Part shown: positions 8,319 to 15,212 of the stretch, piece by piece
Position numbering within the stretch: the stretch's first letter is position 1
Layout of the letters: the number at the start of each line of letters is the position of its first letter
Assembly (NCBI GenBank): GCA_000433455.1
Contig: HF992494.1
Span: forward strand, 73,502 to 92,137
Origin: Mycoplasma sp. CAG:877
GTDB taxonomy: Bacteria > Bacillota_I > Bacilli_A > RF39 > UBA660
Direction: 5' to 3'
Length of the DNA: 18,636 nucleotides
The notes under the pieces: model-generated
The model's database searches: none
What the model was told of the DNA's origin: nothing
The model's input: only the letters and a program-made list of their open reading frames with translations
Program-made: the position numbers and the translations under genes

Positions 8319-9113
8319 ATGAAAAATAGATTAGATAAAGAAATGGTTAGTAGGGGATTAGTGCCTTCTAGAAGTAAAGCAAAAGAATTGATTGATTCTT
8401 CATTAGTTTTAGTTAATGGAAAAGCTGTTAGCAAATGTGGATTTATAGTTACTGAGGAAAGTTTAATTACGATACTTGATAATAATAAATTGAAATATGT
8501 TTCAAGAGGGGGATTAAAACTAGAAAAAGCAATAGAAGAGTTTGGTATTACTTTTAATGGGTTAAAAGTAATGGACATAGGATCTAGTACGGGAGGATTT
8601 TGTGATTGTGCTTTACAACATGGAGCTTCTTCTATTATTGCAATTGATGTGGGTAGTAATTTATTACATGATAGTTTAAGAAGTAATGAAAGAATCGATT
8701 TACATGAAAAAACTAATTTTAAAGAGTTAGATAGTAAGTATTTTAAAGATATAGATATTATAGTATGTGATGTATCATTTATATCATTAAGACAAATTAT
8801 AGAGAAAGTATATAAAGAAAAGATTAAAATAGATTTAGTATGTTTAATAAAACCACAATTTGAATGTGGTAAAGATGTAGCAACTAAATATAAAGGAGTT
8901 ATTTTAAATAAAAATATTCATGTTGAGATAATTAATTCATTGAAGGAGTATTTTAATGGATTGGGATTTTATATTAAGAATTTAACTTATTCTCCAATAA
9001 AGGGTGGAGATGGAAATATTGAGTATTTAGTTTATTTATCTAATAAGATTTATAAGAATAGTAATTTAGATATTTTAGGAGTAGTTAATAGAGGTTTTAG
9101 TAATAAAGGGTGA
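8319..9113 (+). CDS. tlyA: TlyA family rRNA (cytidine-2'-O)-methyltransferase
   Basis: SAM-dependent RNA methyltransferase of the TlyA/hemolysin A family; the mycobacterial enzyme 2'-O-methylates 16S and 23S rRNA and affects capreomycin sensitivity. The 264 residues consist of an S4 RNA-binding domain at about 1-60 (NRLDKEMVSRGLVPSRSKAK) and an FtsJ-type Rossmann domain. The latter has YVSRGGLKLEKAIE near 60-74, the SAM loop VMDIGSSTGGFCDCAL near 84-99, CDVSFISLRQ near 149-158 and the catalytic-region IKPQFECG near 178-185. An in-frame TTG at 8301 is possible, but ATG 8319 has GGGAGGT at proper spacing. The stop codon overlaps the start region of rsuA, so both rRNA modifiers are made together. 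Whether it acts on one or both rRNAs cannot be read from sequence. Confidence 0.93.
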   Translation: MKNRLDKEMVSRGLVPSRSKAKELIDSSLVLVNGKAVSKCGFIVTEESLITILDNNKLKYVSRGGLKLEKAIEEFGITFNGLKVMDIGSSTGGFCDCALQHGASSIIAIDVGSNLLHDSLRSNERIDLHEKTNFKELDSKYFKDIDIIVCDVSFISLRQIIEKVYKEKIKIDLVCLIKPQFECGKDVATKYKGVILNKNIHVEIINSLKEYFNGLGFYIKNLTYSPIKGGDGNIEYLVYLSNKIYKNSNLDILGVVNRGFSNKG

Positions 9114-9118
9114 TTTAT

Positions 9119-9823
9119 TTGAAGAGGATTGATAGGATATTATCTGAACAGACTAATTATAGTAGGAAAGAGATAAAAAGATTAGTTTCTAAGGGACTTG
9201 TTTTAGTAAATGGATGTGTTGTTAGAAAGTCAGATGAGAAATATGATGATGATAATATAAGTATTAAGATTAATGGGAAAGACATTAGAGTAAGTAAACA
9301 TTTTTATTTATTATTAAATAAACCTAAAGGGTATGTATCTACTACTGTTTCTGATAGTGATAAGACGGTTATTGCTCTTGTTCCTGATAAGTATAAGACT
9401 AGGACTTTATTTCCAGCTGGTAGACTTGATAAAGATACGACAGGACTTATGTTAATTACAGATGATGGAGTATTTGCTCATAATATATTATCTCCAAAGA
9501 AGCATATAAAGAAAGTATATGAAGTTGTTATTGATAAAGATGTTAGTGATGAGATGGTTTATGGCTTTAGAGATGGCGTTAAGTTAAATGATGGAGAGTG
9601 TAAGAGTGCTTTACTAGAAAAAGTCGATACTAATAAATGTTTAGTTACTCTTACAGAAGGAAGATATCATCAGATTAAGAGAATGTTTGGGTGCTACAAG
9701 GCTAAAGTTTTAGAGTTAAAAAGAATTTGTATGGGTGAATTATATTTACCTAGTGATTTGGGAGTTGGGGAAGTTCGTGAAGCAAGTGATGAAGAACTTT
9801 TAAAAATACAAAGTAAAAAATAG
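9119..9823 (+). CDS. rsuA: 16S rRNA pseudouridine synthase, RsuA/YtzG type
   Basis: Isomerises a uridine to pseudouridine in rRNA; the RsuA type modifies U516 of 16S rRNA. It has an N-terminal S4 domain (about 1-60: RIDRILSEQTNYSRKEIKR) and a catalytic domain with LLNKPKGYVST near 67-77. The catalytic Asp motif GRLDKDTTGLMLITDDG lies near 101-117, followed by LSPKKHIKKVYEV and EGRYHQIKRMFG. The SPKKH segment and the length (234) favour RsuA/YtzG over RluB. The start is uncertain: a GTG at 9110 overlaps the tlyA stop, but TTG at 9119 is correctly spaced from AAGGGTGA (9106-9113) and yields the usual MKRIDR N-terminus, so I chose it. A terminator overlaps its stop codon. Confidence 0.88.
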   Translation: MKRIDRILSEQTNYSRKEIKRLVSKGLVLVNGCVVRKSDEKYDDDNISIKINGKDIRVSKHFYLLLNKPKGYVSTTVSDSDKTVIALVPDKYKTRTLFPAGRLDKDTTGLMLITDDGVFAHNILSPKKHIKKVYEVVIDKDVSDEMVYGFRDGVKLNDGECKSALLEKVDTNKCLVTLTEGRYHQIKRMFGCYKAKVLELKRICMGELYLPSDLGVGEVREASDEELLKIQSKK

Positions 9824-9847
9824 TGTGATGGCACTATTTTTTGTTTT
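9815..9847. terminator. Bidirectional terminator between rsuA and rarA
   Basis: An 11-base-pair stem AAAAAATAGTG/CACTATTTTTT with a six-base loop. It carries A and T runs on both flanks, so it can stop both converging genes. It overlaps the rsuA stop codon and the last codons of rarA. Confidence 0.9.
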
Positions 9848-11051
9848 TTAGGTGTTCTAGTTTTGTATAGATTTCTTTTATTTGTTTTTCATAACCAATA
9901 TCTTTTGGAGTATAGTATTTTTTATTTTTAATTTTATCTGGTAAGTATTGTTGAACTACATAGGCTCCTTTATAGTCATGTGGGTATTTATATTCGGTAG
10001 ATGAAGTTTTAATATGATTTGGGACATTTCCTACATTACCATTTTCTATATCTTCAATGGCTTTATCTAGAGCAATATGAGCTGTATTACTTTTAGGAGA
10101 AAGAGCCATTTCAGTAACTATTGTTCCTAGGGGTATTCTTGCTTCTGGCAAACCAACTCTTTCAGCAGCATTAATGGCGGCATCAACTCTAGGTCCAATT
10201 GCTGGGTTTGCTAGACCAATATCTTCATAGGCTATTACTGACATTCTTCGATATATTGAATCTAAGTCTCCTTCTATTATTAATCTTCCTAAATAATGAA
10301 GAGAAGCATCTACATCACTTCCACGAATAGATTTTTGAAAAGCACTTAGTAAATCATAATGACCATCACCGTTTTTATCTGAGAAGAATGCGGGTTTATT
10401 ATTTATAGTTCTGATCTTTTCTTCTGTTATTTTTTTATCATCTGTTGAGTAGTAAGATATTTCTAATAAGTTATAAGCATATCTTAGGTCGTTTCCAGCG
10501 AGTTTTGCAATTAGATTGATACTTTTATCATCTATGTCAATTCCGGCTAAATCTGGGCGCTTTATGGCTCTTTTTAAGCCTTCTACTATATCAGTAGTAT
10601 CTAATTCTTGTAATTCAAATAATTGACATCTACTTCTAATAGCAGGATTTATTGCATGATATGGATTAGAAGTAGTCATACCTATTAAAGTAATTAAACC
10701 TGATTCTAATTGTGGTAATAAGACATCTTGTTTATCTTTATTTAGACGATGGATTTCATCCATAATTAGAACAATACCGTCATATAGTTTGGCTTCTTCA
10801 ATGACAACATCTAAGTCTTTTTTAGTATTAATAGTAGCATTTAGAAAACGATATCTAACATTTAAGTCTTTTACTAAGGCATTAGCAATACTAGTTTTAC
10901 CTATACCTGGTTTACCATATAAAATCATTGAAAATAACTTTTTATTTTTGACTAAGTTTGTTAATATTTTACCTTCACCAATTAAATGTTTTTGTCCTAT
11001 TACTTCGGATAAGGAATTAGGAGCAAGTTTTATCGCTAATGGTTTATCCAT
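9834..11051 (-). CDS. rarA: Replication-associated recombination protein A (RarA/MgsA)
   Basis: AAA+ ATPase of the RarA/MgsA/WRNIP1 family that acts at stalled replication forks, related to clamp-loader ATPases. The 405 residues show Walker A GKPGIGKTS near 46-54, Walker B LIMDEIHRLNKD near 94-105, sensor 1 GMTTSNP near 124-130 and the arginine-finger region NPAIRSRCQLFEL near 134-146. The C-terminal tetramerisation part has VIAYEDIGLANP near 270-281 and ends with VVQQYLPD...YYTP. An in-frame GTG at 11060 exists, but ATG 11051 is six bases from AAGGTG and fits the usual N-terminus. It is the only chromosomal minus-strand gene in the middle block and converges on rsuA. Confidence 0.95.
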   Translation of the reverse strand: MDKPLAIKLAPNSLSEVIGQKHLIGEGKILTNLVKNKKLFSMILYGKPGIGKTSIANALVKDLNVRYRFLNATINTKKDLDVVIEEAKLYDGIVLIMDEIHRLNKDKQDVLLPQLESGLITLIGMTTSNPYHAINPAIRSRCQLFELQELDTTDIVEGLKRAIKRPDLAGIDIDDKSINLIAKLAGNDLRYAYNLLEISYYSTDDKKITEEKIRTINNKPAFFSDKNGDGHYDLLSAFQKSIRGSDVDASLHYLGRLIIEGDLDSIYRRMSVIAYEDIGLANPAIGPRVDAAINAAERVGLPEARIPLGTIVTEMALSPKSNTAHIALDKAIEDIENGNVGNVPNHIKTSSTEYKYPHDYKGAYVVQQYLPDKIKNKKYYTPKDIGYEKQIKEIYTKLEHLKNKK

Positions 11052-11131
11052 ATTTATCACCTTGTATTTCTTTTTTCTACCTAATATTTTAACAGAGTTA
11101 GCTATAAATATCTAGAAAGTTTAGATAATTT

Positions 11132-11140
11132 TGGTATAAT
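11132..11140 (+). promoter_or_regulatory. Extended -10 promoter for xerD-deoB
   Basis: TGGTATAAT followed by a 15-base leader before the xerD ATG. GGTGAT at 11147-11152 would be a closely spaced SD. Confidence 0.68.
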
Positions 11141-11155
11141 ATATATGGTGATAGT

Positions 11156-12055
11156 ATGAAGATTAGTGATGCTATTTTAGATTTTATTAATTATTGTACT
11201 TTTGAGAAAGGCTTATCTAAGAAGACTGATGAGTCTTATACTAATGATTTAGAAGTATATGAAGAGTTTCTTAATAGTAGAGGAATTAATGAGGTTAGTG
11301 AGATTAGGGATGAGGATATTAAGGAGTTTATAAAGTTACGTAGTAATGATAAGACGACTACTATTGCTCATAATTTAACGGTTATTAAGAATTTTCATTC
11401 TTATTTATTAAGGGAGAAGATTGTTAGTAAGGATGTGTCATTATTTATTGAAAGACCGAAACTTAGAAAGAGTCTGCCTAGGACTTTAAGTGTTTCGGAT
11501 GTGGAGACTTTACTTAATATTAGTTTGGACACGGTATTTGACTATCGTAACAAGGCTATGTTAGAATTAATGTATGGCACAGGTTTAAGAGTTAGTGAGA
11601 TTGTTAATTTAAGTGCTAATGATATTGATTTAACTAATTGTGTTGTTAGAATTATGGGTAAAGGTAGTAAGGAAAGAGAGGTTCCTTTAGGAGAGTACTC
11701 TATTTATTATTTAAAACTTTATTTGGATAGACGGAGAGAAATGTTGAAGGAAGGAAAACCTTGTGATAAGTTATTTTTAAATAATCATGGTACAGGTATG
11801 ACAAGGCAAGGCTTTTTTAAGAACTTGAAACAGTTACTTTTGGAGAAAGGACTTAATCCTGATGTTTCGCCTCATACTTTGAGACATAGTTTTGCGACTC
11901 ATTTATTAAATAATGGTGCTGATTTACGTAGTATTCAAGAGATGTTAGGACATTCTGATATTGCGACTACTAAAATATATACTCATGTTAGTGATGATAA
12001 AGTTATTGAGGATTATAAGAAATTTCATCCTCGTAGTCATAAAGGAGATGTTTAA
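11156..12055 (+). CDS. xerD: Tyrosine recombinase XerD
   Basis: Site-specific recombinase of the XerC/XerD type that resolves chromosome dimers at dif. The 299 residues are normal length: a SAM-like core-binding domain at about 1-90 and a catalytic domain with the complete active-site set R145 (GTGLRVSEI), K169 (GKGSKER), H240 and R243 (HTLRHSFATHLL), H266 (LGHSDIATT) and nucleophile Y275. Its place directly before deoB matches the xerD(ripX)-deoB(drm) order of Bacillus, which supports XerD over a phage integrase or XerC. It is presumably co-transcribed with deoB. Filamentous phages that integrate without an integrase often borrow host XerCD, which is relevant to the inovirus-like element 2 kb downstream. 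Confidence 0.92.
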   Translation: MKISDAILDFINYCTFEKGLSKKTDESYTNDLEVYEEFLNSRGINEVSEIRDEDIKEFIKLRSNDKTTTIAHNLTVIKNFHSYLLREKIVSKDVSLFIERPKLRKSLPRTLSVSDVETLLNISLDTVFDYRNKAMLELMYGTGLRVSEIVNLSANDIDLTNCVVRIMGKGSKEREVPLGEYSIYYLKLYLDRRREMLKEGKPCDKLFLNNHGTGMTRQGFFKNLKQLLLEKGLNPDVSPHTLRHSFATHLLNNGADLRSIQEMLGHSDIATTKIYTHVSDDKVIEDYKKFHPRSHKGDV

Positions 12056-12057
12056 TC

Positions 12058-13227
12058 GTGAGATTTAAAAGAATTTTTTTATTAGTGCTTGATTCTGTTG
12101 GTGTAGGGGAGACAACGGATGCTATTAATTTTAATGATAATGGTGCTAATACACTGGCTCATGTTAATGAGGCCTGTGATTTATTTATACCTAATTTAAA
12201 GAAAATTGGTTTTTTAGATACATTGACTATGAATGATAATCCAGGAGTTGATGCTTATTATACGATTGCTAAACCTATTAATGCTGGTAAAGATAGTTTA
12301 AATGGGCATTATGAGATGCTTGGTATTAAGAATGATATTCCTTTTAGGACTTTTAATGAAGGCTTTACTTATGATATTTTAGCAGGAATTGAGAATGTTA
12401 CAGGACGTAGAGTTATTGGTAATAAGTGTTCTAATGATGATGTTAGTATTATTAATGAACTTGGAGAGAGACAACTTAATTATGGGGCTTTAATCATTTA
12501 TACTTCAGCTGACTCTGATTTACAGGTTGCAGCACATGAAGATTGTATTCCTATACCTACTTTATATCAATATTGTGAGAAAATTAGAGCTCTTACTTTA
12601 CATGAGGACTGGAGAATTGGAAGAGTCATTGCTAGACCTTTTAATGGTACTGTTGGTAAGTTTAAGTTAATTAATAGTGCTAGACGTGATTATGCTGTTA
12701 AACCTCCTAAGAAGACGGTTATGGATAGTTTACTTGAAGAAAGTTATAATGTTATTGCGATTGGTAAGATTAATGATATATTTGATGGACAAGGAATTAA
12801 TAAGAATATTAAGGCTAATAATAATGCTGAGGCCGTTAATAAACTTATAGATATTATGGATAAGAACTTTACGGGTTTATGTGTTGCTAATTTAAGTGAT
12901 TTTGATAGTTTGTATGGACATACTAGAGATGTTTTAGGATATGGTCGAGCAATAGAAGAGTTTGATGTTGATATACCAATTATTTTGAATAAATTGGAAC
13001 TTGATGATTTGTTAATTATTACAGCTGATCATGGTAATGATCCTACTTTTAAAGGAAATGATCATACTAGAGAAAATGTTCCAGTTATTATGTATAGTCG
13101 TAATTTTAAGAAGCCTGGTAGATTAAAACAATTTGATACGTTTGCTAATATCGGAGCAACTATTGCTGATAATTTTGAAGTTGCTGCTCCAGAGATTGGT
13201 GTCAGTGTACTTGATGAGTTGAAATAG
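12058..13227 (+). CDS. deoB: Phosphopentomutase
   Basis: Interconverts (deoxy)ribose 1- and 5-phosphate in nucleoside salvage; a Mn-dependent member of the alkaline phosphatase superfamily. It has 389 residues (family about 390-395). Metal-binding motifs are present: LDSVGVGE near 11-18 and TADHGNDPTFKGNDHTRENV near 322-341. GTG start at 12058, two bases after the xerD stop, with AAAGGAGATG upstream. One oddity: the segment that carries the phospho-acceptor Thr in the Bacillus enzyme (GKDT.TGHWE) reads GKDSLNGHYE here, so the acceptor would be Ser80. A Ser in this place is chemically plausible in this superfamily. In Bacillus a purine nucleoside phosphorylase gene follows; here there is none. 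Confidence 0.96.
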   Translation: MRFKRIFLLVLDSVGVGETTDAINFNDNGANTLAHVNEACDLFIPNLKKIGFLDTLTMNDNPGVDAYYTIAKPINAGKDSLNGHYEMLGIKNDIPFRTFNEGFTYDILAGIENVTGRRVIGNKCSNDDVSIINELGERQLNYGALIIYTSADSDLQVAAHEDCIPIPTLYQYCEKIRALTLHEDWRIGRVIARPFNGTVGKFKLINSARRDYAVKPPKKTVMDSLLEESYNVIAIGKINDIFDGQGINKNIKANNNAEAVNKLIDIMDKNFTGLCVANLSDFDSLYGHTRDVLGYGRAIEEFDVDIPIILNKLELDDLLIITADHGNDPTFKGNDHTRENVPVIMYSRNFKKPGRLKQFDTFANIGATIADNFEVAAPEIGVSVLDELK

Positions 13228-13230
13228 TTG

Positions 13231-13362
13231 ATGAAGAAGGAAGTGCAAATTTTGTTATGGGAGAAGCCTTTTAATGAACTATTTTGCGGTCCAACTCAAA
13301 TAGTAAATGCAATTAGTTCTGATATGAAAGATATAGATAAGTTATGCATTACACCAGTTTAA
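13231..13362 (+). CDS. Short unrecognised ORF after deoB
   Basis: An open frame of 43 codons begins with ATG three bases after the deoB stop and ends just before the terminator at 13375. Residues include LLWEKPFNELFCGPTQIVNA. I do not recognise it, and it has no clear SD. Base composition is like the neighbouring chromosomal genes. It may be a real small protein made by coupling to deoB, or the remains of a longer gene; I cannot decide between these. Confidence 0.35.
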   Translation: MKKEVQILLWEKPFNELFCGPTQIVNAISSDMKDIDKLCITPV

Positions 13363-13374
13363 TCAGCATTAAAA

Positions 13375-13401
13375 TAAAGTAGGGGAGGTTCCCCTACTTT
13401 A
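13375..13401. terminator. Strong bidirectional terminator
   Basis: A perfect 12-base-pair stem with a three-base loop, arms TAAAGTAGGGGA and TCCCCTACTTTA, with AT-rich flanks on both sides. It closes the xerD-deoB transcript from the left and the DUF1540 gene from the right. A second perfect 14-base palindrome (GAGTAGTACTACTC, 13414-13427) covers the DUF1540 stop codon. Confidence 0.93.
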
Positions 13402-13421
13402 ATTATTTAAAAAGAGTAGTA

Positions 13422-13649
13422 CTACTCCTCTTCTTTATCTGAATTAACTTCATATTCGTTATCGGTAATTTCACCTGATGTATTTTCAAAACTTTGACAA
13501 ATAGTTTCTTCTGTACATTCACAATTATCGTTATCACATGTACAACTAACTGTAATTGATTCTAACTCGCAGCAAGAATCATCTTTATTATTATGTTTAC
13601 AAGTATCAACATCACATTTGATATTTTTATTTGGTTTTTTCTTTGCCAT
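13422..13649 (-). CDS. DUF1540 domain, small Cys-rich protein
   Basis: A 75-residue protein with nine cysteines. The spacing around IKCDVDTCKHN, CCELESITVSC and CQSFE matches the DUF1540 domain found in many Bacillota. The domain probably binds a metal; its function is unknown. The C-terminal 20 residues are acidic. GAGGAGG lies nine bases before the ATG, and a consensus TATAAT is at 13696-13701. Orientation and strand are those of the phage genes to the right, but a 547-base gap with repeats separates them and relatives are chromosomal, so I treat it as a host gene. Expression is monocistronic. Confidence 0.85.
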   Translation of the reverse strand: MAKKKPNKNIKCDVDTCKHNNKDDSCCELESITVSCTCDNDNCECTEETICQSFENTSGEITDNEYEVNSDKEEE

Positions 13650-13695
13650 ATAGTTAATCCTCCTCTCTAATTTTAGTTTGGTAAGAATTAATAAA

Positions 13696-13701
13696 ATTAT
13701 A
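13696..13701 (-). promoter_or_regulatory. -10 box of the DUF1540 gene
   Basis: Perfect TATAAT on the minus strand, 46 bases before the start codon. No good -35 hexamer; the -35 position falls inside the first tandem repeat unit. Confidence 0.55.
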
Positions 13702-13710
13702 CTAATTTAA

Positions 13711-13980
13711 TATTTTAAATTGAGATGGATAATCATACGTCTTTTTGTACGAAAAACGCTTAAAATGCATCGTGTGATATTTTAAAACGAGATGGATAAT
13801 TATATATCTTTTAATAATTAAATTGCTTAAAATTCATTTGCAATATTTTTAATTTAGATGATTAATTATATTACTTTGAAATGCTCGATGCGTTAAAATT
13901 CACTTTAGATTATTTTAAATCGAGTTGAAAATTATCCATCTTTTTAATATTAAATTGATTAGAATGCATTTTAGATTTTT
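13711..13980. repeat. Four degenerate 65-67 bp tandem repeats
   Basis: Units begin at 13711, 13778, 13844 and 13911, with the start of a fifth near 13976. Each opens with a TATTTTAAAT-like block and a GAGATGGATAAT-like block. An AT-rich variable middle follows, and each unit closes with TTAAAATKCA. Copies differ at many positions, so this is an old or relaxed array. No reading frame crosses it. It fills the space between the DUF1540 promoter and the phage end. Confidence 0.8.
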
Positions 13981-14196
13981 AAGTAAAAAAACGATAGGGG
14001 AAGTGTTAGCAGTTTTTAAGACATATATAATGATATTGTTAGTAGATAGAGATTTATATTAGTATATGTATAAGGGGTATTGATATTAAATTAAAATTTT
14101 ATAAAAGTACTATATAAATTTATAAGCATTATATAATTAAATAGAGAATATATTTATATATTAAATGGATTTAAATTAATAATAAGTAATATAGTA
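13981..14196. other. AT-rich gene-free stretch, likely left phage-host junction
   Basis: No reading frame of useful length and no strong terminator behind rep. The sequence is extremely AT-rich, with only short AT palindromes. The left boundary of the element probably lies here. At 14011-14038 an AGTTT...ACATATATAAT segment matches 16 of 28 positions of the Bacillus dif consensus as I recall it, which in DNA of this composition is only suggestive. Confidence 0.4.
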
Positions 14197-14835
14197 TTAT
14201 ACATGAGTATTTATTTTCTTTTTTATAGAAGTTAACATAATATCAATTATAGGAAGTTGTTTTTCTGCTTTTTCTTGCTTTGTTTTATATCTTCTAGAAG
14301 TTATATAAGTGTTAAGTAAAATGGTATTATTCCTAGCAACGTCCCATAAATTATATAATTCATTATCTTGCAAAACATCTAATAAGTCAGCATATTCAAG
14401 TATTGAATTTTGTCTAATAAATAATTGAATTTCTTGTAATAATTTTGAAATTTCCGTATAAGTTAAACTATCAACCTTATTTACATCAAAACCATTATAA
14501 AATTTTCTTTCCCTATCGTCATACTGATACTTTTCTGGATTGTCTAGATGTAAATGATATCTATACATGCCTACCATACTTTCTAATTTAATAGGTATAG
14601 TGCCATTAAGTCTATCTGTTACATATTCCTTGACCGCCCTACTCGTTGTAGGATTTTCATAATAACAAATTACGTGATAATGTGCTTTTTTAGGTTCTCC
14701 TGTTGGATTTAAGTCTTTATCGTGCAAAGGACTAAAAGCCATTGGTAAACCTGTTTCCGTAATGATTTCTTCCCAATTTTTAGGCAGACTTTCTGGATAA
14801 ACCACAAAAGCCCAATTCCTACCCTTTATAGCCAT
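14197..14835 (-). CDS. Rolling-circle replication initiator, pMV158 RepB (Rep_2) family
   Basis: HUH endonuclease that nicks the double-strand origin and starts rolling-circle replication. The 212 residues match the 210 of RepB from plasmid pMV158, with a near-collinear N-terminus: FVVYPESLPKNWEE, PMAFSPLHDKD and KKAHYHV. Metal ligands by alignment are H38, D41, H52 and H54; the nucleophile is Y93 in MYRYHLH (RepB: H39, D42, H55, H57, Y99). The C-terminal 80 residues are helical, as in the RepB oligomerisation domain. A longer frame from 14868 lacks an SD; ATG 14835 has GGAGG six bases upstream (14842-14846). It is the last gene of the phage strand, and its cognate origin lies just upstream. 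No CopG-like repressor gene accompanies it. Confidence 0.95.
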   Translation of the reverse strand: MAIKGRNWAFVVYPESLPKNWEEIITETGLPMAFSPLHDKDLNPTGEPKKAHYHVICYYENPTTSRAVKEYVTDRLNGTIPIKLESMVGMYRYHLHLDNPEKYQYDDRERKFYNGFDVNKVDSLTYTEISKLLQEIQLFIRQNSILEYADLLDVLQDNELYNLWDVARNNTILLNTYITSRRYKTKQEKAEKQLPIIDIMLTSIKKKINTHV

Positions 14836-14862
14836 AAAAAACCTCCAATTTTTTATAATTTT

Positions 14863-14876
14863 TGTCACGTGTCACA
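14863..14876 (-). repeat. Tandem heptamers between nick site and rep
   Basis: TGTGACA-CGTGACA on the minus strand, with the palindrome CACGTG across the junction. It lies about 20 bases downstream of the nick and just before the rep SD. It could be a RepB-binding site or a control site for rep, by analogy with the proximal direct repeats of pMV158-type origins. Confidence 0.45.
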
Positions 14877-14880
14877 TAGA

Positions 14881-14910
14881 CCCCATTGGGGGGTGTCGTA
14901 GTAACCCCCC
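14881..14910 (-). other. Double-strand origin (nick site) of pMV158 type
   Basis: On the minus strand GGGGGG-TTACTACGACA-CCCCCC forms a 6-base-pair G/C stem with an 11-base loop (14888-14910). The loop holds TACTACG/AC, the conserved nick sequence of pMV158-family plasmids; the predicted cut is between 14897 and 14896. A competing CCCC-ATT-GGGG hairpin overlaps one arm. Nicking would release the strand that carries the phage coding sequence, which is the virion-strand sense in filamentous phages. The match of site to Rep family makes this strong. Confidence 0.92.
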
Positions 14911-14943
14911 TAGCGTTTCATCTTTTTTGTTACGCTTCGCTAT
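14911..14943. other. Small hairpin with CS-6-like TAGCG motifs
   Basis: AGCGT (14912-14916) pairs with ACGCT across a 15-base T-rich loop; TAGCGA also reads on the minus strand at 14937-14942. ssoA-type single-strand origins carry a conserved TAGCG(A/T) box, so this may belong to the lagging-strand origin. The motif is short and could be chance. Confidence 0.35.
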
Positions 14944-15034
14944 ATAAGGGATACTTTTCTCTTTGACTAAATGGCGGAACCCATAACCACCATTTACCTA
15001 CTCTGTAGGCAAGGTCAAAGTAAAAGTCCCTTAT
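14944..15034. other. Three-way-junction structure, candidate single-strand origin or packaging signal
   Basis: The outer arms ATAAGGGA..CTTTT..TTTGAC (14944-14967) and GTCAAA..AAAAG..CCCTTAT (15014-15034) pair over about 20 bases with small bulges. Inside, two hairpins stand back to back: TAAATGG/CCATTTA (14968-14974/14990-14996, itself extended by GG/CC) and CCTAC/GTAGG (14997-15009, three-base loop). Such a fold in the non-coding region next to a rolling-circle nick site is what single-strand origins and filamentous phage packaging signals look like. It contains no reading frame. Confidence 0.7.
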
Positions 15035-15103
15035 CATCCCACAAAAATTTTAGTAAAGTTGCACTTTAAGGCAGATTAGAGCAACTATTAGAATAAGTAG
15101 GAC

Positions 15104-15140
15104 AAGGGGCATGAAAACTTCCCCTTATCTTTTAAGATAA
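15104..15140. repeat. Two adjacent hairpins in the phage intergenic region
   Basis: AAGGGG/CCCCTT (15104-15109/15121-15126, 11-base loop) and TTATCTT/AAGATAA (15125-15131/15134-15140, two-base loop), sharing two bases. Their role is unknown; they add to the structured origin region between the Zot and Rep genes. Confidence 0.6.
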
Positions 15141-15185
15141 AATGCTACGTTTAGGTTTACGTGTGAACCCCTTATTAAATTTTTT

Positions 15186-15202
15186 CTCTGATGATAACAG
15201 AG
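15186..15202. repeat. Hairpin directly behind the Zot-like gene
   Basis: CTCTG-ATGATAA-CAGAG, a 5-base-pair stem. On the transcribed minus strand it is followed by A residues and not by T, so it is not a standard terminator; it may shape the origin region or protect the 3' end of the mRNA. Confidence 0.5.
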
Positions 15203-15212
15203 TCTCTATATG

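Noticed and set aside
11156..12055. Phage integrase
   Set aside because: The gene is on the other strand from the phage, is co-transcribed with deoB, and sits in the Bacillus-like xerD position.
13231..13362. Remnant of purine nucleoside phosphorylase after deoB
   Set aside because: This is the place where that gene sits in Bacillus, but the 43 codons show no similarity that I can recognise to it.
13711..13980. CRISPR array
   Set aside because: The 66-bp period is tempting, but the would-be repeats are not near-identical, the spacers are not clearly distinct from the repeats, and no cas gene is in the window.
14836..14868. Longer N-terminus for the phage Rep
   Set aside because: No SD before 14868, and the alignment with RepB begins at the ATG at 14835.
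15186..15202. Terminator behind the Zot-like gene
   Set aside because: The hairpin is followed by A and not T residues on the transcribed strand.
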